The notes beneath the pieces are model-generated. The model worked only from the letters and a program-made list of their open reading frames with translations. It had not been told where the DNA came from and searched no databases. A stretch of DNA of 64,000 bases from JADKIH01 sp031427625 (GTDB lineage: Bacteria > Bacteroidota > Bacteroidia > AKYH767-A > 2013-40CM-41-45): the NCBI GenBank assembly GCA_031427625.1, contig JANPNV010000097.1, forward strand, positions 1 to 64,000, in the 5' to 3' direction. The translations under genes and the position numbers were made by a program. Below, piece by piece: positions 8,885 to 17,674 of the stretch. The stretch's first letter is position 1; every line of letters starts with the position of its first letter.

Positions 8885-10183
8885 TTAATTTGCAGGAATT
8901 AATTTGTCAGCTATTTTATTTCGTACAATAGTTTGTTTTCTGTCGGGCCCGACAGATACAATCGTAACTGGGACATTCAATTCTTTTTCTAAAAAAGATA
9001 TATAGTTTATTAAAGCAACTGGTAATTCTTTTTCACTATTCATGCCGGTAAGATTGTTTTTCCAACCCTGAATAGTTTGATACACAGGATTAACGGTTTC
9101 GTTGACAATATCAAATGGCATGTAGTCAATTATTTTTCCGTTGATTTCATAATGAGTACAAACCTTTATTGTTTCAAAACCGCTAAGCACATCTGATTTA
9201 GTCATTATGAGATCAGTGACGCCATTAATCATAATTGCATATTTCAAAGCAGGAAGATCAATCCATCCACAGCGTCTTGGTCTGCCAGTCGTAGCTCCGA
9301 CTTCATTTCCGTTTTTCCTGATTTCTTCACCGGTAGCATCATTTAACTCAGTAGGAAAAGGGCCGCTGCCAACTCTCGTGCAGTATGCTTTGAAAATCCC
9401 GAATACTTTTTTTATTTGAGTAGGAGCTATTCCAAGTCCTGTGCAAGCACCGGCTGTAATAGTATTTGATGATGTAACGAAAGGGTAGGAACCAAAATCG
9501 ATGTCGAGAAGTGATCCTTGTGCGCCTTCTGCTAAAATTTTTTTACCAGCTGCTATTTCCTTATTAATGAAATGTTCGCTGTCTACGAAGTTTAGTCCTT
9601 TCATGATTTCGATGGCTTCGAAGAAAATGCTTTCGGGTTCTGTTACCGATTGATCAGCATTCATATTTTTTAGTAGCTCGAGGTGTTTATTTTTCAACCT
9701 CTCATATCTTTGTTTAAAATCAGGTGCTTCTATATCTCCAACGCGTAAGCCGTTTCGTCCGGTTTTATCCATATAAGCAGGGCCGATACCTCTTAATGTT
9801 GAACCGATTTTTTCTTTCCCCTTTTGAGATTCTGAAGCAGCATCAAGTAATCTGTGAGTTGGTATTATGATGTGGGCCTTACGGGAGATGAATAGCCTTT
9901 TGGTAACATCTACATTAATCTTCTTTAGTGCTTCCAGTTCTTTCCGAAGAACTATTGGATCTATAACAACGCCATTTCCTACGATGTTAATTATGTTCTC
10001 ATGAAAAATTCCGGAAGGTATAGTATGTAATACATGTTTGACACCTTCGAAAACTAGTGTGTGACCTGCATTCGGACCACCCTGAAAACGGGCCACTACA
10101 TTATATTCGGGAGTAAGTACATCAACGATTTTCCCTTTTCCTTCGTCACCCCATTGAAGACCTAACAGAACATCTACAGGCAT
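8885..10183 (-). CDS. purA: Adenylosuccinate synthetase
   Basis: PurA makes adenylosuccinate from IMP, aspartate and GTP, the first committed step to AMP. The 432-residue product opens with the GTP-binding motif GLQWGDEGKGKIVD and contains GPNAGHTLV, the IMP-binding region GSTLRGIGPAYMDK, and TTGRPRRCGWIDLPALKYA. All are diagnostic and the length is normal. It is the last gene of the minus-strand series fur-STAS-purA and lies 78 bases after the STAS gene. The partner in the IMP branch point, guaB, is in this window at 26974 but not in the same operon. It is convergent with the phospholipase C-like gene. Confidence 0.98.
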   Translation of the reverse strand: MPVDVLLGLQWGDEGKGKIVDVLTPEYNVVARFQGGPNAGHTLVFEGVKHVLHTIPSGIFHENIINIVGNGVVIDPIVLRKELEALKKINVDVTKRLFISRKAHIIIPTHRLLDAASESQKGKEKIGSTLRGIGPAYMDKTGRNGLRVGDIEAPDFKQRYERLKNKHLELLKNMNADQSVTEPESIFFEAIEIMKGLNFVDSEHFINKEIAAGKKILAEGAQGSLLDIDFGSYPFVTSSNTITAGACTGLGIAPTQIKKVFGIFKAYCTRVGSGPFPTELNDATGEEIRKNGNEVGATTGRPRRCGWIDLPALKYAIMINGVTDLIMTKSDVLSGFETIKVCTHYEINGKIIDYMPFDIVNETVNPVYQTIQGWKNNLTGMNSEKELPVALINYISFLEKELNVPVTIVSVGPDRKQTIVRNKIADKLIPAN

Positions 10184-10261
10184 TGAAAATTTAATTTGAT
10201 GATTTTATTGATAACACGTGAATACGACTTTTGTATCATGAAAAAATACTGTATTCAATAA

Positions 10262-10609
10262 TTAGTTTTGAAATTGTCGGACTGCTGTAGGAAGATCTTC
10301 AGTGATCGTGAATACTGTATTGAGTTTAGTAATAATAAGTAACTCTTTTATTTTATCACTGATACAGCAGATAGTAGTATCTCCGCCATTTTTCCTGCTC
10401 TTCGTAAGAATATTTACAAGAACATTTAAGCCATTGCTGTTTAGGTAGCGGAAAGCTTCCATGGAAATTACAAAGCTGTTAATGCCCTTGTTAATGAACT
10501 CCTGGATTTCATCCAGCATGGGAGTAGCCTGATTTTTGTCGATCAGATTACCGCTCATTTCTACAATTGCATAAGTTCCTTTGTTGTTGATTTTATAGTT
10601 GAAGTCCAT
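10262..10609 (-). CDS. STAS-domain protein (anti-sigma factor antagonist-like)
   Basis: The 115-residue product is a single STAS domain. It shows the fold's N-terminal beta strand (YAIVEMSGNLID) and the conserved loop FRYLNSNGLNVLV, where the serine corresponds to the phosphorylated Ser of SpoIIAA-like antagonists (usually D-S-S-G, here N-S-N-G). Such proteins switch partner kinases or anti-sigma factors by reversible phosphorylation. No serine kinase or sigma factor is nearby, so the partner is unknown. The Asp to Asn change before the serine is worth noting but occurs in other members. It lies between a Fur-family regulator and purA on the same strand. Confidence 0.88.
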   Translation of the reverse strand: MDFNYKINNKGTYAIVEMSGNLIDKNQATPMLDEIQEFINKGINSFVISMEAFRYLNSNGLNVLVNILTKSRKNGGDTTICCISDKIKELLIITKLNTVFTITEDLPTAVRQFQN

Positions 10610-10713
10610 GCGGTGAAATTAGTAGTTTATTGACTGTCTGCAAACAAAAAATAGAGGGAAATCAGGATATTATCAAAGGATGTTGTTGATTAATTACCTA
10701 TAAAGCCTGCTAT

Positions 10714-11190
10714 TTATGCTGTTTTTACGTTTTTACAAAAACCTTTTTCCTGTAATTCCCTGCACTTTCCGAAAAGATTAAGCGAATGATGGGTAATATT
10801 AAATTTGAGAAGTTCACCCATCATGCTTTGAATCTGCTGAATTCGTGGGTCGCAAAATTCGAAAACATGCTCGCAATCTTCGCAGATAAGATGGTCATGC
10901 TGCCGGAAAGCATAAGATCGCTCGTACCTGGAAGCATTTTTTCCAAACTGATGTTTTGAAATCAGATTGCAATCGAGTAGAAGTTCTATCGTATTGTAGA
11001 TTGTCGCCCGGCTTATTCCATAACCTTTTTCTTTCATATCAACAAAAAGCGATTCAACATCGAAGTGATCGGTTGTATTATAGATTTCATCCAGAATATT
11101 AAAACGCTCATCGGTTTTTCGATGACTGTTCTTTTCAAGGTAATCTTTGAAAATTTTTCTGACTGTTGTATGGATATCTTTCGTTGACAT
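10714..11190 (-). CDS. Fur-family transcriptional regulator
   Basis: The 158-residue product has an N-terminal winged-helix domain (about residues 15-85, with GISRATIYNTIELLLDCNLI as the recognition region) and a C-terminal dimerisation/metal domain with HDHLICEDCEHVFEFCD (His plus a C..C pair) and a second cysteine pair near the end (CRELQEKGFC). This is the layout of Fur/Zur/PerR proteins, metal-dependent repressors of uptake or stress genes. Sequence does not tell which metal is sensed. The gene has its own TAACTTTG promoter element 12 bases upstream of the start, although it sits behind rel on the same strand. Whether it controls the TonB unit nearby is unknown. Confidence 0.93.
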   Translation of the reverse strand: MSTKDIHTTVRKIFKDYLEKNSHRKTDERFNILDEIYNTTDHFDVESLFVDMKEKGYGISRATIYNTIELLLDCNLISKHQFGKNASRYERSYAFRQHDHLICEDCEHVFEFCDPRIQQIQSMMGELLKFNITHHSLNLFGKCRELQEKGFCKNVKTA

Positions 11191-11202
11191 AGTTTATGAA
11201 TG

Positions 11203-11210
11203 CAAAGTTA
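11203..11210 (-). promoter_or_regulatory. Bacteroidota -7 promoter element (TAACTTTG) for the Fur-family gene
   Basis: TAACTTTG on the minus strand matches TAnnTTTG and ends 12 bases before the start at 11190, inside the 65-base gap after rel. It allows the regulator to be expressed separately from rel. Confidence 0.55.
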
Positions 11211-11255
11211 TGAGAAGGTGCTTCTTATTATCAGAGTCGGATTCTTAATGGCATA

Positions 11256-13484
11256 TTACTGCAGGCTTTGTCCGCTATCTATACGACTTACAGTAAGGAT
11301 TCCATTTATCTCCTTTAATTTTTTCAGCAATTTATCCAGATGGTGAGTGTCATGAACAAAAAGCATAATTGTTCCTTCGAATATTCCATCGTTTGATTCA
11401 ATACTCAGACTACGCATGTTTACTTTTAATTCGCTAGATATTACCTTCGATATTTTATTTACTACTCCTACATCATCGATGCCTGTCAGTCTGACTCCGG
11501 CAAGAAATGCAATTTGCTGCTGATTCGTCCACTTGGCTTTAACGATTCGGTAAGCATAATTTGACATAAGTTGTATGGCATTCGGGCAACTTACCCGGTG
11601 TATTTTTATTCCTTCGTTGATGGTAATAAATCCGAATACATCGTCTCCGGGAATTGGATTACAGCATGGAGAAAATTTGTAGTCGATTTTTTCCAGATTT
11701 TCTCCGAGAACAAGTAGGTCACTTGATCCTCTGATATTCTTAACAATCTGTTCTAATGAATTGGGTTCGACGCGCTGCGGTGCACGTGCTTTAATTGATC
11801 CTTTTTCCTGACTAAATTCTTTTAGGTCGTGAATATCTAAAATCCCTTTTGCAATCCGATAATAGAGTTCGAGACTGTTGGGGATTTTATAGAAGGCAAG
11901 TAACTCGTTTATGTTATCATGATTAAACTCAATTTTCAGATGCTTGAGTTTACGCATGAGTATTTCTTTGCCGTCTTCTCCAAATTTCTTTTTCTCTTCT
12001 TTTAATGAAGCTTTTATTTTTGATTTTGCTTTAGCTGTAACAACATAGCTGAGCCAATCTTCCTTCGGTGTTTGTTTATTTGATGTAAGTATTTCTACCT
12101 GATCGCCACTACGTAATTTATGAGAGAGTGGAACGAGTTTGTGGTTGACTTTAGCTCCGATGCATTTACTTCCTAAATCGGAATGGATTTCGAATGCGAA
12201 ATCTAATGCAGTTGCATTACCGGGAAGTGACTTCATATCGCCACCCGGAGTAAAGACAAATATTTCGTCGGAGAATAAATTAAGTTTGAAATCATTGATG
12301 AAATCGAGTGCATCTGAATCCGGGTTTTCAAGCATTTCACGGATCTTATGAATCCATTCATCCAACGCTGATTCTGCTGCAGACTCTTTATACTTCCAAT
12401 GTGCGGCATATCCTTTTTCAGCTATTTCATCCATTCTGATTGATCGTATCTGTACTTCAACCCATCGGCCGTTTGGACCCATTACAGTTGTATGTAAGGA
12501 TTCATAGCCGTTTGCTTTCGGAGTTGAAATCCAGTCGCGTAACCGGTCAGGGTTTGGATGGTAAAAATCGGTGATAATAGAATATGCTTTCCAGCACATT
12601 GCTTTTTCATTCTCTACATCCGTATCAATAATTATTCTCACAGCGAAGAGGTCATAAATCTCTTCGAAGGTTACTGCCTGTCGTTTCATTTTACTCCAGA
12701 TAGAATGAATGGATTTTGAACGACCCTTGATATCGTAGGTGAAATTCTGTTTGTTAAGTTCAACGTTTATCGGTTCCGTAAATTCATTAATGAATCTATT
12801 TCTTTCTCTTTTTGTTTGTTGAATCTTGTCGAAGATTTCATTATAAATCTCCGGCTCTGTGTATTTCATCGCCAGATCTTCGAGTTCAGTCTTTATGGAA
12901 TATAGTCCGAGACGATGTGCCAATGGCGCATACAGATATGCAGTTTCAGAAGCGATCTTCAGCTGCTTGTCGCGTGGCATCGAATCAAGCGTCCTCATGT
13001 TATGCAATCTGTCGGCCAGTTTGATCAGAATTACCCGGATATCGTCGGAAAGTGTTAGCAACATTTTCCTGAAATTCTCAGCTTGTAACGAAGTACCTTT
13101 ATCGAATACGCCAGAAATTTTTGTGAGTCCGTCAACAATTGATGAAGCCTTTTCTCCAAAAGAGTTTTTTACATCTTCCAGGGTCATGTGCGTATCTTCC
13201 ACAGTATCGTGCAGTAAGGCGCAAACGATTGCGAGAGGTCCAAGCCCGATTTCTTCGGCACATATTTGTGCTACTGCCAGCGGATGCAAAATATAAGGTT
13301 CCCCTGTTTTACGGCGCATATCTTTATGCGCTTCCATAGCCATATCGAATGCGAGACGGATTGATTCTTTATCACCTTTGTCTAAAGACGGCCGCAATGC
13401 CCGCAACAGTGCGCGGTAGGCTTTAAGAATCATCCCCTTTTCTTCTTCTGGAGATAATGTATGCGTCGTTACCAGATCACCCAT
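11256..13484 (-). CDS. rel: Bifunctional (p)ppGpp synthetase/hydrolase (RelA/SpoT family)
   Basis: This enzyme makes ppGpp from GTP/GDP and ATP and degrades it, setting the stringent response. The 742-residue product has an N-terminal HD hydrolase domain with intact metal ligands (His53 in EAHKD, His67, and HDTVED around 92-97). The synthetase domain spans about 240-360 (including TPKANGYESLHTTVMGP and VQIRSIRMDEIAEKG). A TGS domain lies around 405-465 (IFVFTPGGDMKSLPG), then a helical and zinc-finger-like region (FSPCCNPIPGD) and a C-terminal ACT domain from about 668. Both catalytic halves look active, which fits the single long Rel typical of Bacteroidota. The start is only eight bases after the stop of the FAH-family gene, so the two are probably cotranscribed. 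Confidence 0.96.
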   Translation of the reverse strand: MGDLVTTHTLSPEEEKGMILKAYRALLRALRPSLDKGDKESIRLAFDMAMEAHKDMRRKTGEPYILHPLAVAQICAEEIGLGPLAIVCALLHDTVEDTHMTLEDVKNSFGEKASSIVDGLTKISGVFDKGTSLQAENFRKMLLTLSDDIRVILIKLADRLHNMRTLDSMPRDKQLKIASETAYLYAPLAHRLGLYSIKTELEDLAMKYTEPEIYNEIFDKIQQTKRERNRFINEFTEPINVELNKQNFTYDIKGRSKSIHSIWSKMKRQAVTFEEIYDLFAVRIIIDTDVENEKAMCWKAYSIITDFYHPNPDRLRDWISTPKANGYESLHTTVMGPNGRWVEVQIRSIRMDEIAEKGYAAHWKYKESAAESALDEWIHKIREMLENPDSDALDFINDFKLNLFSDEIFVFTPGGDMKSLPGNATALDFAFEIHSDLGSKCIGAKVNHKLVPLSHKLRSGDQVEILTSNKQTPKEDWLSYVVTAKAKSKIKASLKEEKKKFGEDGKEILMRKLKHLKIEFNHDNINELLAFYKIPNSLELYYRIAKGILDIHDLKEFSQEKGSIKARAPQRVEPNSLEQIVKNIRGSSDLLVLGENLEKIDYKFSPCCNPIPGDDVFGFITINEGIKIHRVSCPNAIQLMSNYAYRIVKAKWTNQQQIAFLAGVRLTGIDDVGVVNKISKVISSELKVNMRSLSIESNDGIFEGTIMLFVHDTHHLDKLLKKLKEINGILTVSRIDSGQSLQ

Positions 13485-13492
13485 ATGTTCCC

Positions 13493-14524
13493 TTAGATCT
13501 TTTCTGTGATTTTTTTCAATGCAAGCAGAGAGTAATTTGTTTTTTCTGCCTTGATTGTATTTGTAAGTTTTCCCAATCCGGTGATTTCCATTTCAACAAC
13601 ATCTCCATCCTGAAGCCATTGTGGTTTAAATGATGGATCGTTTAGTAATCCTGTTCCGTTTAGTTCGAGAAAGCATCCTGTGCCTACCGTACCGGAACCG
13701 ATTACATCTCCTGGAAGAATATCGACACCATAGGAGCATCTCTCAATTAATTCTGCATATGTCCAGCTCATATCTTTCATATTTCCTCGGCTTACTGTTT
13801 TTCCGTTTACATTACATACCATTTCAAGGTCGTAATTATTTCCTTCATGGCCGGAGGGAGGCTGTACTTTATATTTTTCGAGTTCATCGGAAGTGACAAG
13901 CCATGGACCGATTACCGTAGAAAAATCTTTCCCCTTGGCAGGACCCAGATTCAGTGCCATTTCTTCCATCTGTAAAGTTCTTGCGCTGATGTCATTCATG
14001 ATCATATAACCGGCAATGTATTCATCAGCTTCAGAGGCTCGGATATTTCTGCCTTTTTTTCCGATTACAATTGCTGACTCAAGTTCGAAATCAAGTTTTT
14101 GAAAATGATCTGGCATACAACGAACATCGCCCGGTCCCTGAATAGCGTTATGATTCGTAAAATAGAATACAGGATACTGATCGAATTCTGCAATCATGGG
14201 AACTTTCCGGTTTCTCCTGGCAGATTCAACGTGCTGGCGAAAGGCATAACCATCTCTGCAACTGGTAGGATGTGGTACAGGAGCGATAAGATTATCGGGT
14301 GTCGAATGTGATACTATTAAAGGTGATTTATTTTCCTTTATCAGACGATCGACATTTTTGGCAATAATCATAGCTTTTTCTCCCATCATGAGAAATTCGG
14401 CCATATTATCTGGCAGTAGTCCTTCTCCGGCTGCGTGGGCATTCTCAGAAAGATTATAAATTTTTCCGTCGTTGAAAATTCCAAGTCTTTCTTCGCCAGA
14501 TTCAATATAGCTTACTAGTTTCAT
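13493..14524 (-). CDS. Fumarylacetoacetate hydrolase (FAH) family protein
   Basis: The 343-residue product has the FAH beta-roll domain. Visible motifs include the metal-binding acidic residues in QKLDFELESAIVIGKKG and GYMIMNDISARTLQ, followed by GPAKGKDFSTVIGPWLV and the C-terminal GDVIGSGTVGTGCFLELNG, and an N-terminal lid of about 80 residues. Family members cleave C-C bonds in 3-ketoacids, including fumarylacetoacetate, the last intermediate of tyrosine breakdown. A homogentisate dioxygenase lies only 3.2 kb away (17675), so fumarylacetoacetase is the likely role, though acylpyruvase or isomerase activity cannot be excluded. It has its own promoter element at 14543-14550 and precedes rel by eight bases. 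Confidence 0.88.
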   Translation of the reverse strand: MKLVSYIESGEERLGIFNDGKIYNLSENAHAAGEGLLPDNMAEFLMMGEKAMIIAKNVDRLIKENKSPLIVSHSTPDNLIAPVPHPTSCRDGYAFRQHVESARRNRKVPMIAEFDQYPVFYFTNHNAIQGPGDVRCMPDHFQKLDFELESAIVIGKKGRNIRASEADEYIAGYMIMNDISARTLQMEEMALNLGPAKGKDFSTVIGPWLVTSDELEKYKVQPPSGHEGNNYDLEMVCNVNGKTVSRGNMKDMSWTYAELIERCSYGVDILPGDVIGSGTVGTGCFLELNGTGLLNDPSFKPQWLQDGDVVEMEITGLGKLTNTIKAEKTNYSLLALKKITEKI

Positions 14525-14542
14525 AGTTCTTTATTTACAATG

Positions 14543-14550
14543 CAAAAATA
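14543..14550 (-). promoter_or_regulatory. Bacteroidota -7 promoter element (TATTTTTG) for the FAH-rel unit
   Basis: TATTTTTG on the minus strand matches TAnnTTTG, 18 bases before the FAH-family start, and lies directly downstream of the terminator of the preceding gene. Confidence 0.5.
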
Positions 14551-14571
14551 ACAATCCATCCGAGAGAACGC

Positions 14572-14607
14572 TAAAACAAAAAAGGCCTTCGTTTCCGAAG
14601 ACCTCTT
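14572..14607 (-). terminator. Rho-independent terminator after the large T9SS gene
   Basis: Read on the minus strand, the stem aggtcttcg, loop gaaa and stem cgaaggcct form a hairpin with one G-U or mismatch position, followed by TTTTTGTTTT. It ends the transcript of the gene at 14649-17396 and separates it from the FAH promoter. Confidence 0.8.
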
Positions 14608-14648
14608 TTGTCTAACCAATAATCCAAACTAAACCATGAAAACTATCT

Positions 14649-17396
14649 TTAATTTATGAGCAACTTTTGGCGGATAATCCGAAGTCCATCCGTAGCAGAC
14701 ACAATGAAAATGCCACCTTTCCGCGTATAGGCCTCGTTAATGTCCAGTTCGACGGATCCGTTTTCGCGTATCACCGTCGACGATGGAATTATTTTCCCTG
14801 TAATATCCTGAACAGTTACTGTCGAATAATTGAATTTGTCAACTCCCAACAGATTAACTTTTCCTGTAGTGGAAGGATTTGGGTAAATTGATAGACTGCC
14901 ACCTGATTTATTATTAATCACTGATGCGGAGAATCTTTCTGCATGTCCGTCAAAATCTGTTTGAACCAACCTGTAATAGGATATTCCTGTAAGTGGAGAA
15001 TTATCTGTAAAAGAATAATTATGAATCAGTGTTGAGTTTCCTGATCCGTCAACAGTTCCGATTGAAGTATATGTTTCGTTATCCGAAGAACGCTCAATAG
15101 TAAAGTAATCGTTATTGATCTCGCTTTGTGTTGTCCATTTTACATCAACTTTTTTATTGTTTAAAGTTGCGGAAAATGTAGAGAGCTCAATCGGCAATGG
15201 ATTACCACCTCCCGGAGGATTTGCAAGTGCAAAATATCCGTTGAAATTTGAGAATAATCCTGAAGTAATGTTTCCTGTCCAGTTCGCTGTTGCGGTTCCA
15301 CCGATATTTACCCATGCAGATACTCCGTCATCATGTGCAACTGTCAGAGTAGTTTTATCAGCAACAACATCGTCTACATCATAGTACATCTGTATTCTGC
15401 CATTTGTAAAATTGTTGACTGCCTGGCGCGTAAATTTTACGTATCGTACATGAGATACTGTTGAAATCGTAGGAGGATATGAGAATGGAAGCGATGATGC
15501 AGGAGCGTTAAAGACTTCCGCACGATAAGTAACCGGTGTAGCATCAGCCTGTGTTACTGTTAACACGGCAGCACGAAATGCAACACCCTTACCGATAGGA
15601 TAAGTTTTTGTTATAGATGATGCACCAGCGATTGTATGTATCATCGGACCATCAACGTATGAAGTTGTTGTTCCTAATGACGCATTAGCTGAACTTCCAC
15701 ATGTAAGAATATTTGTATTTGTTGTAATCAGCTTACCATTTACCATAGAAAGGTAATTGCTCACGTTGGCAGCTTTGTTAAGCGTAATATTATTTGAGTT
15801 GTTTATGCTTAAATTGTAAAAGGTAGTTATTTGTGCACCACCAATTGCCTGCGCACCGGTCGTATTAAAGGTTACGGTGCTTTGACGAGCTGTAAATGTT
15901 CCGTTATTAAATAAGGCATCTACACCATTGGCCGTTCCCAGCAGTGTCATCGATTTTGTATCTCCTCCTGTTGCGCCAATCGAGCGAACATCGAAAGTTT
16001 TTCCGGATTCAATGTAAAGACTCCTTAACTTGAAATTGGCTGTTGATGAAAATGAAGGTGCTAATGAATTCGGAAGTCCGGCCTGGCCACTGACTTTAAA
16101 ATTGGGAAGAGTAGCTGAAGCATTCGGTGTGAAACTAAAATTTGCACCTGAAGCAGTAACGCCATTCCCGAATTGTACGAGTCCGCTTGTTGTTGTTACT
16201 GTTCCGTTGTTGCCGCATATCGAGAAATCGGTGACCGTTGCTCCGGTAATATTTGGCTTTTGTAAAGTAATCGTTCCGCCGCTCATGGTAAATGTACTTC
16301 CAGCAACGTCATTAATTGAGAATACTTCACGGTCTGTTCCTGTTATTCCTGCATTGAGTAAAATATTTCCTCCTGTCATTCTGAAGCTGCAAGGTTCCGT
16401 TGATGAAGAAGGGCCATAAGTAATTCCTCCATAAACAATCAGGTTGCCGGATGTGACTTCCAGATAAGGAACAAAGATTCCTGTCTGGTCTGTTCTGATT
16501 CCCTGAAGTCCTGATGATTTACCAACAAATACAGATCCGCCATTTACATATAATGATCCTTGTAATACCAGATTATCGGCATTGGATGCAAAACGCATCA
16601 AACCCAATGGAACCTTATAAATCACATTCATTCCTATCGTAAACGTAGATGTTGTTGGATTAATGCTATAGGCTCCGGTATTATTATGTATGTACGTACC
16701 GTAGTTACCAATAAAATTACGGATGCCTAGTTCGAAAGCGTTCGACTGTACGTTTAGCTGCGCACTTGTGGAAACTGATTTAGCCATCGTAACATTATTA
16801 AGATCCCATGATCCCGTTCCGGTAATGTTACTATTCGTTGATGTGTTAAATGCAAGATTCACAAGCTGTAGAGGAGCATAGTAAAAATCGACAGTTCCGA
16901 AGTTTGCAAAATTTCCGCCGGCAATAAACATATGTGATCGGTTCACGGCAGAGTTATACCAGATTTTCGCCCCTGTGTTTACAGTCGTATTTCCTGAAAC
17001 GGTCAGGTTAAAATTTCCTGTTGAAAGATATTGCAATATTCCTGAGACTCCCTGGCCTACATTCAGCGTAGCACAGCTAACACTGCTGCTTATGCTAATC
17101 GTATATCCATTTCCAATATTTACAATATCTCCAGTCTTCGGATATGTTCCGGTATTTGTGGCATTGCCATAGGCAACTGTAGACCACGAACTGTTTAAAT
17201 TCCAGGGTCCGCTGTTACGCGAATAATAAGTGAATGCCTGACTTAAAGTCTGGAAGCTAAAGAATACCAGGAACAGCAGCCCAAGTTTTTTGGAAAAAAT
17301 TTTAGAATAGTTTTTTTTCTGTTCTCTTTTTTCATTCCTTAACCGGTGAACCTGGGAAATGAAATCTATCATTGCCTGGAGTTTGGATTTTTTCAT
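14649..17396 (-). CDS. Large T9SS-exported repetitive beta protein
   Basis: The 915-residue product has an unusually long N-terminus. About 35 charged residues (MKKSKLQAMIDFISQ...) precede the hydrophobic signal core LGLLFLVFFSFQTLSQA, so the true start could be the internal Met10 or nearby. The body is rich in Gly, Ser, Thr and Asn with repeated short strands such as GNLIVYGGITYG and GGTITLQKPNITG, suggesting a parallel beta-helix or adhesin-like structure. Residues near 745-820 (LPIELSTFSATLNNKKVDVKW) are the segment that commonly precedes a T9SS type A sorting domain, which follows (LSIYPNPSTTGKVNL ... IIRQKLLIN). I cannot name a function; cell-surface adhesion or coat is the usual guess. 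It is a single-gene unit with its own terminator. Confidence 0.85.
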   Translation of the reverse strand: MKKSKLQAMIDFISQVHRLRNEKREQKKNYSKIFSKKLGLLFLVFFSFQTLSQAFTYYSRNSGPWNLNSSWSTVAYGNATNTGTYPKTGDIVNIGNGYTISISSSVSCATLNVGQGVSGILQYLSTGNFNLTVSGNTTVNTGAKIWYNSAVNRSHMFIAGGNFANFGTVDFYYAPLQLVNLAFNTSTNSNITGTGSWDLNNVTMAKSVSTSAQLNVQSNAFELGIRNFIGNYGTYIHNNTGAYSINPTTSTFTIGMNVIYKVPLGLMRFASNADNLVLQGSLYVNGGSVFVGKSSGLQGIRTDQTGIFVPYLEVTSGNLIVYGGITYGPSSSTEPCSFRMTGGNILLNAGITGTDREVFSINDVAGSTFTMSGGTITLQKPNITGATVTDFSICGNNGTVTTTSGLVQFGNGVTASGANFSFTPNASATLPNFKVSGQAGLPNSLAPSFSSTANFKLRSLYIESGKTFDVRSIGATGGDTKSMTLLGTANGVDALFNNGTFTARQSTVTFNTTGAQAIGGAQITTFYNLSINNSNNITLNKAANVSNYLSMVNGKLITTNTNILTCGSSANASLGTTTSYVDGPMIHTIAGASSITKTYPIGKGVAFRAAVLTVTQADATPVTYRAEVFNAPASSLPFSYPPTISTVSHVRYVKFTRQAVNNFTNGRIQMYYDVDDVVADKTTLTVAHDDGVSAWVNIGGTATANWTGNITSGLFSNFNGYFALANPPGGGNPLPIELSTFSATLNNKKVDVKWTTQSEINNDYFTIERSSDNETYTSIGTVDGSGNSTLIHNYSFTDNSPLTGISYYRLVQTDFDGHAERFSASVINNKSGGSLSIYPNPSTTGKVNLLGVDKFNYSTVTVQDITGKIIPSSTVIRENGSVELDINEAYTRKGGIFIVSATDGLRIIRQKLLIN

Positions 17397-17647
17397 GTGT
17401 TTTATAAAATTTGAATCAATTGCTGACTATTTATAGTGTCATCACAAGTTAATCGAAAGTGAAAGGTGCATGTTGCTAATATCGGTGCAGGTTCTTACAG
17501 GTGTAAGGTTTTGCTCACAAGTGAAAGCGGTGATTGGGTTTCAGCGATTATTCAATACATATATCATCACATTCATCGATATGTAGTTTATTTTGCAGTA
17601 ATTATTTTCCTTTTAATGAAAAAAACATGCCTTTAAAAAGTTTTAAG

Positions 17648-17655
17648 TAATTTTG
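17648..17655 (+). promoter_or_regulatory. Bacteroidota -7 promoter element (TAATTTTG) for hmgA
   Basis: TAATTTTG matches TAnnTTTG and ends 19 bases before the hmgA ATG. The remaining part of the 278-base divergent region (17397-17674) shows no other feature I can support. Confidence 0.5.
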
Positions 17656-17674
17656 AAGAGTAAAATCTTTCAAT

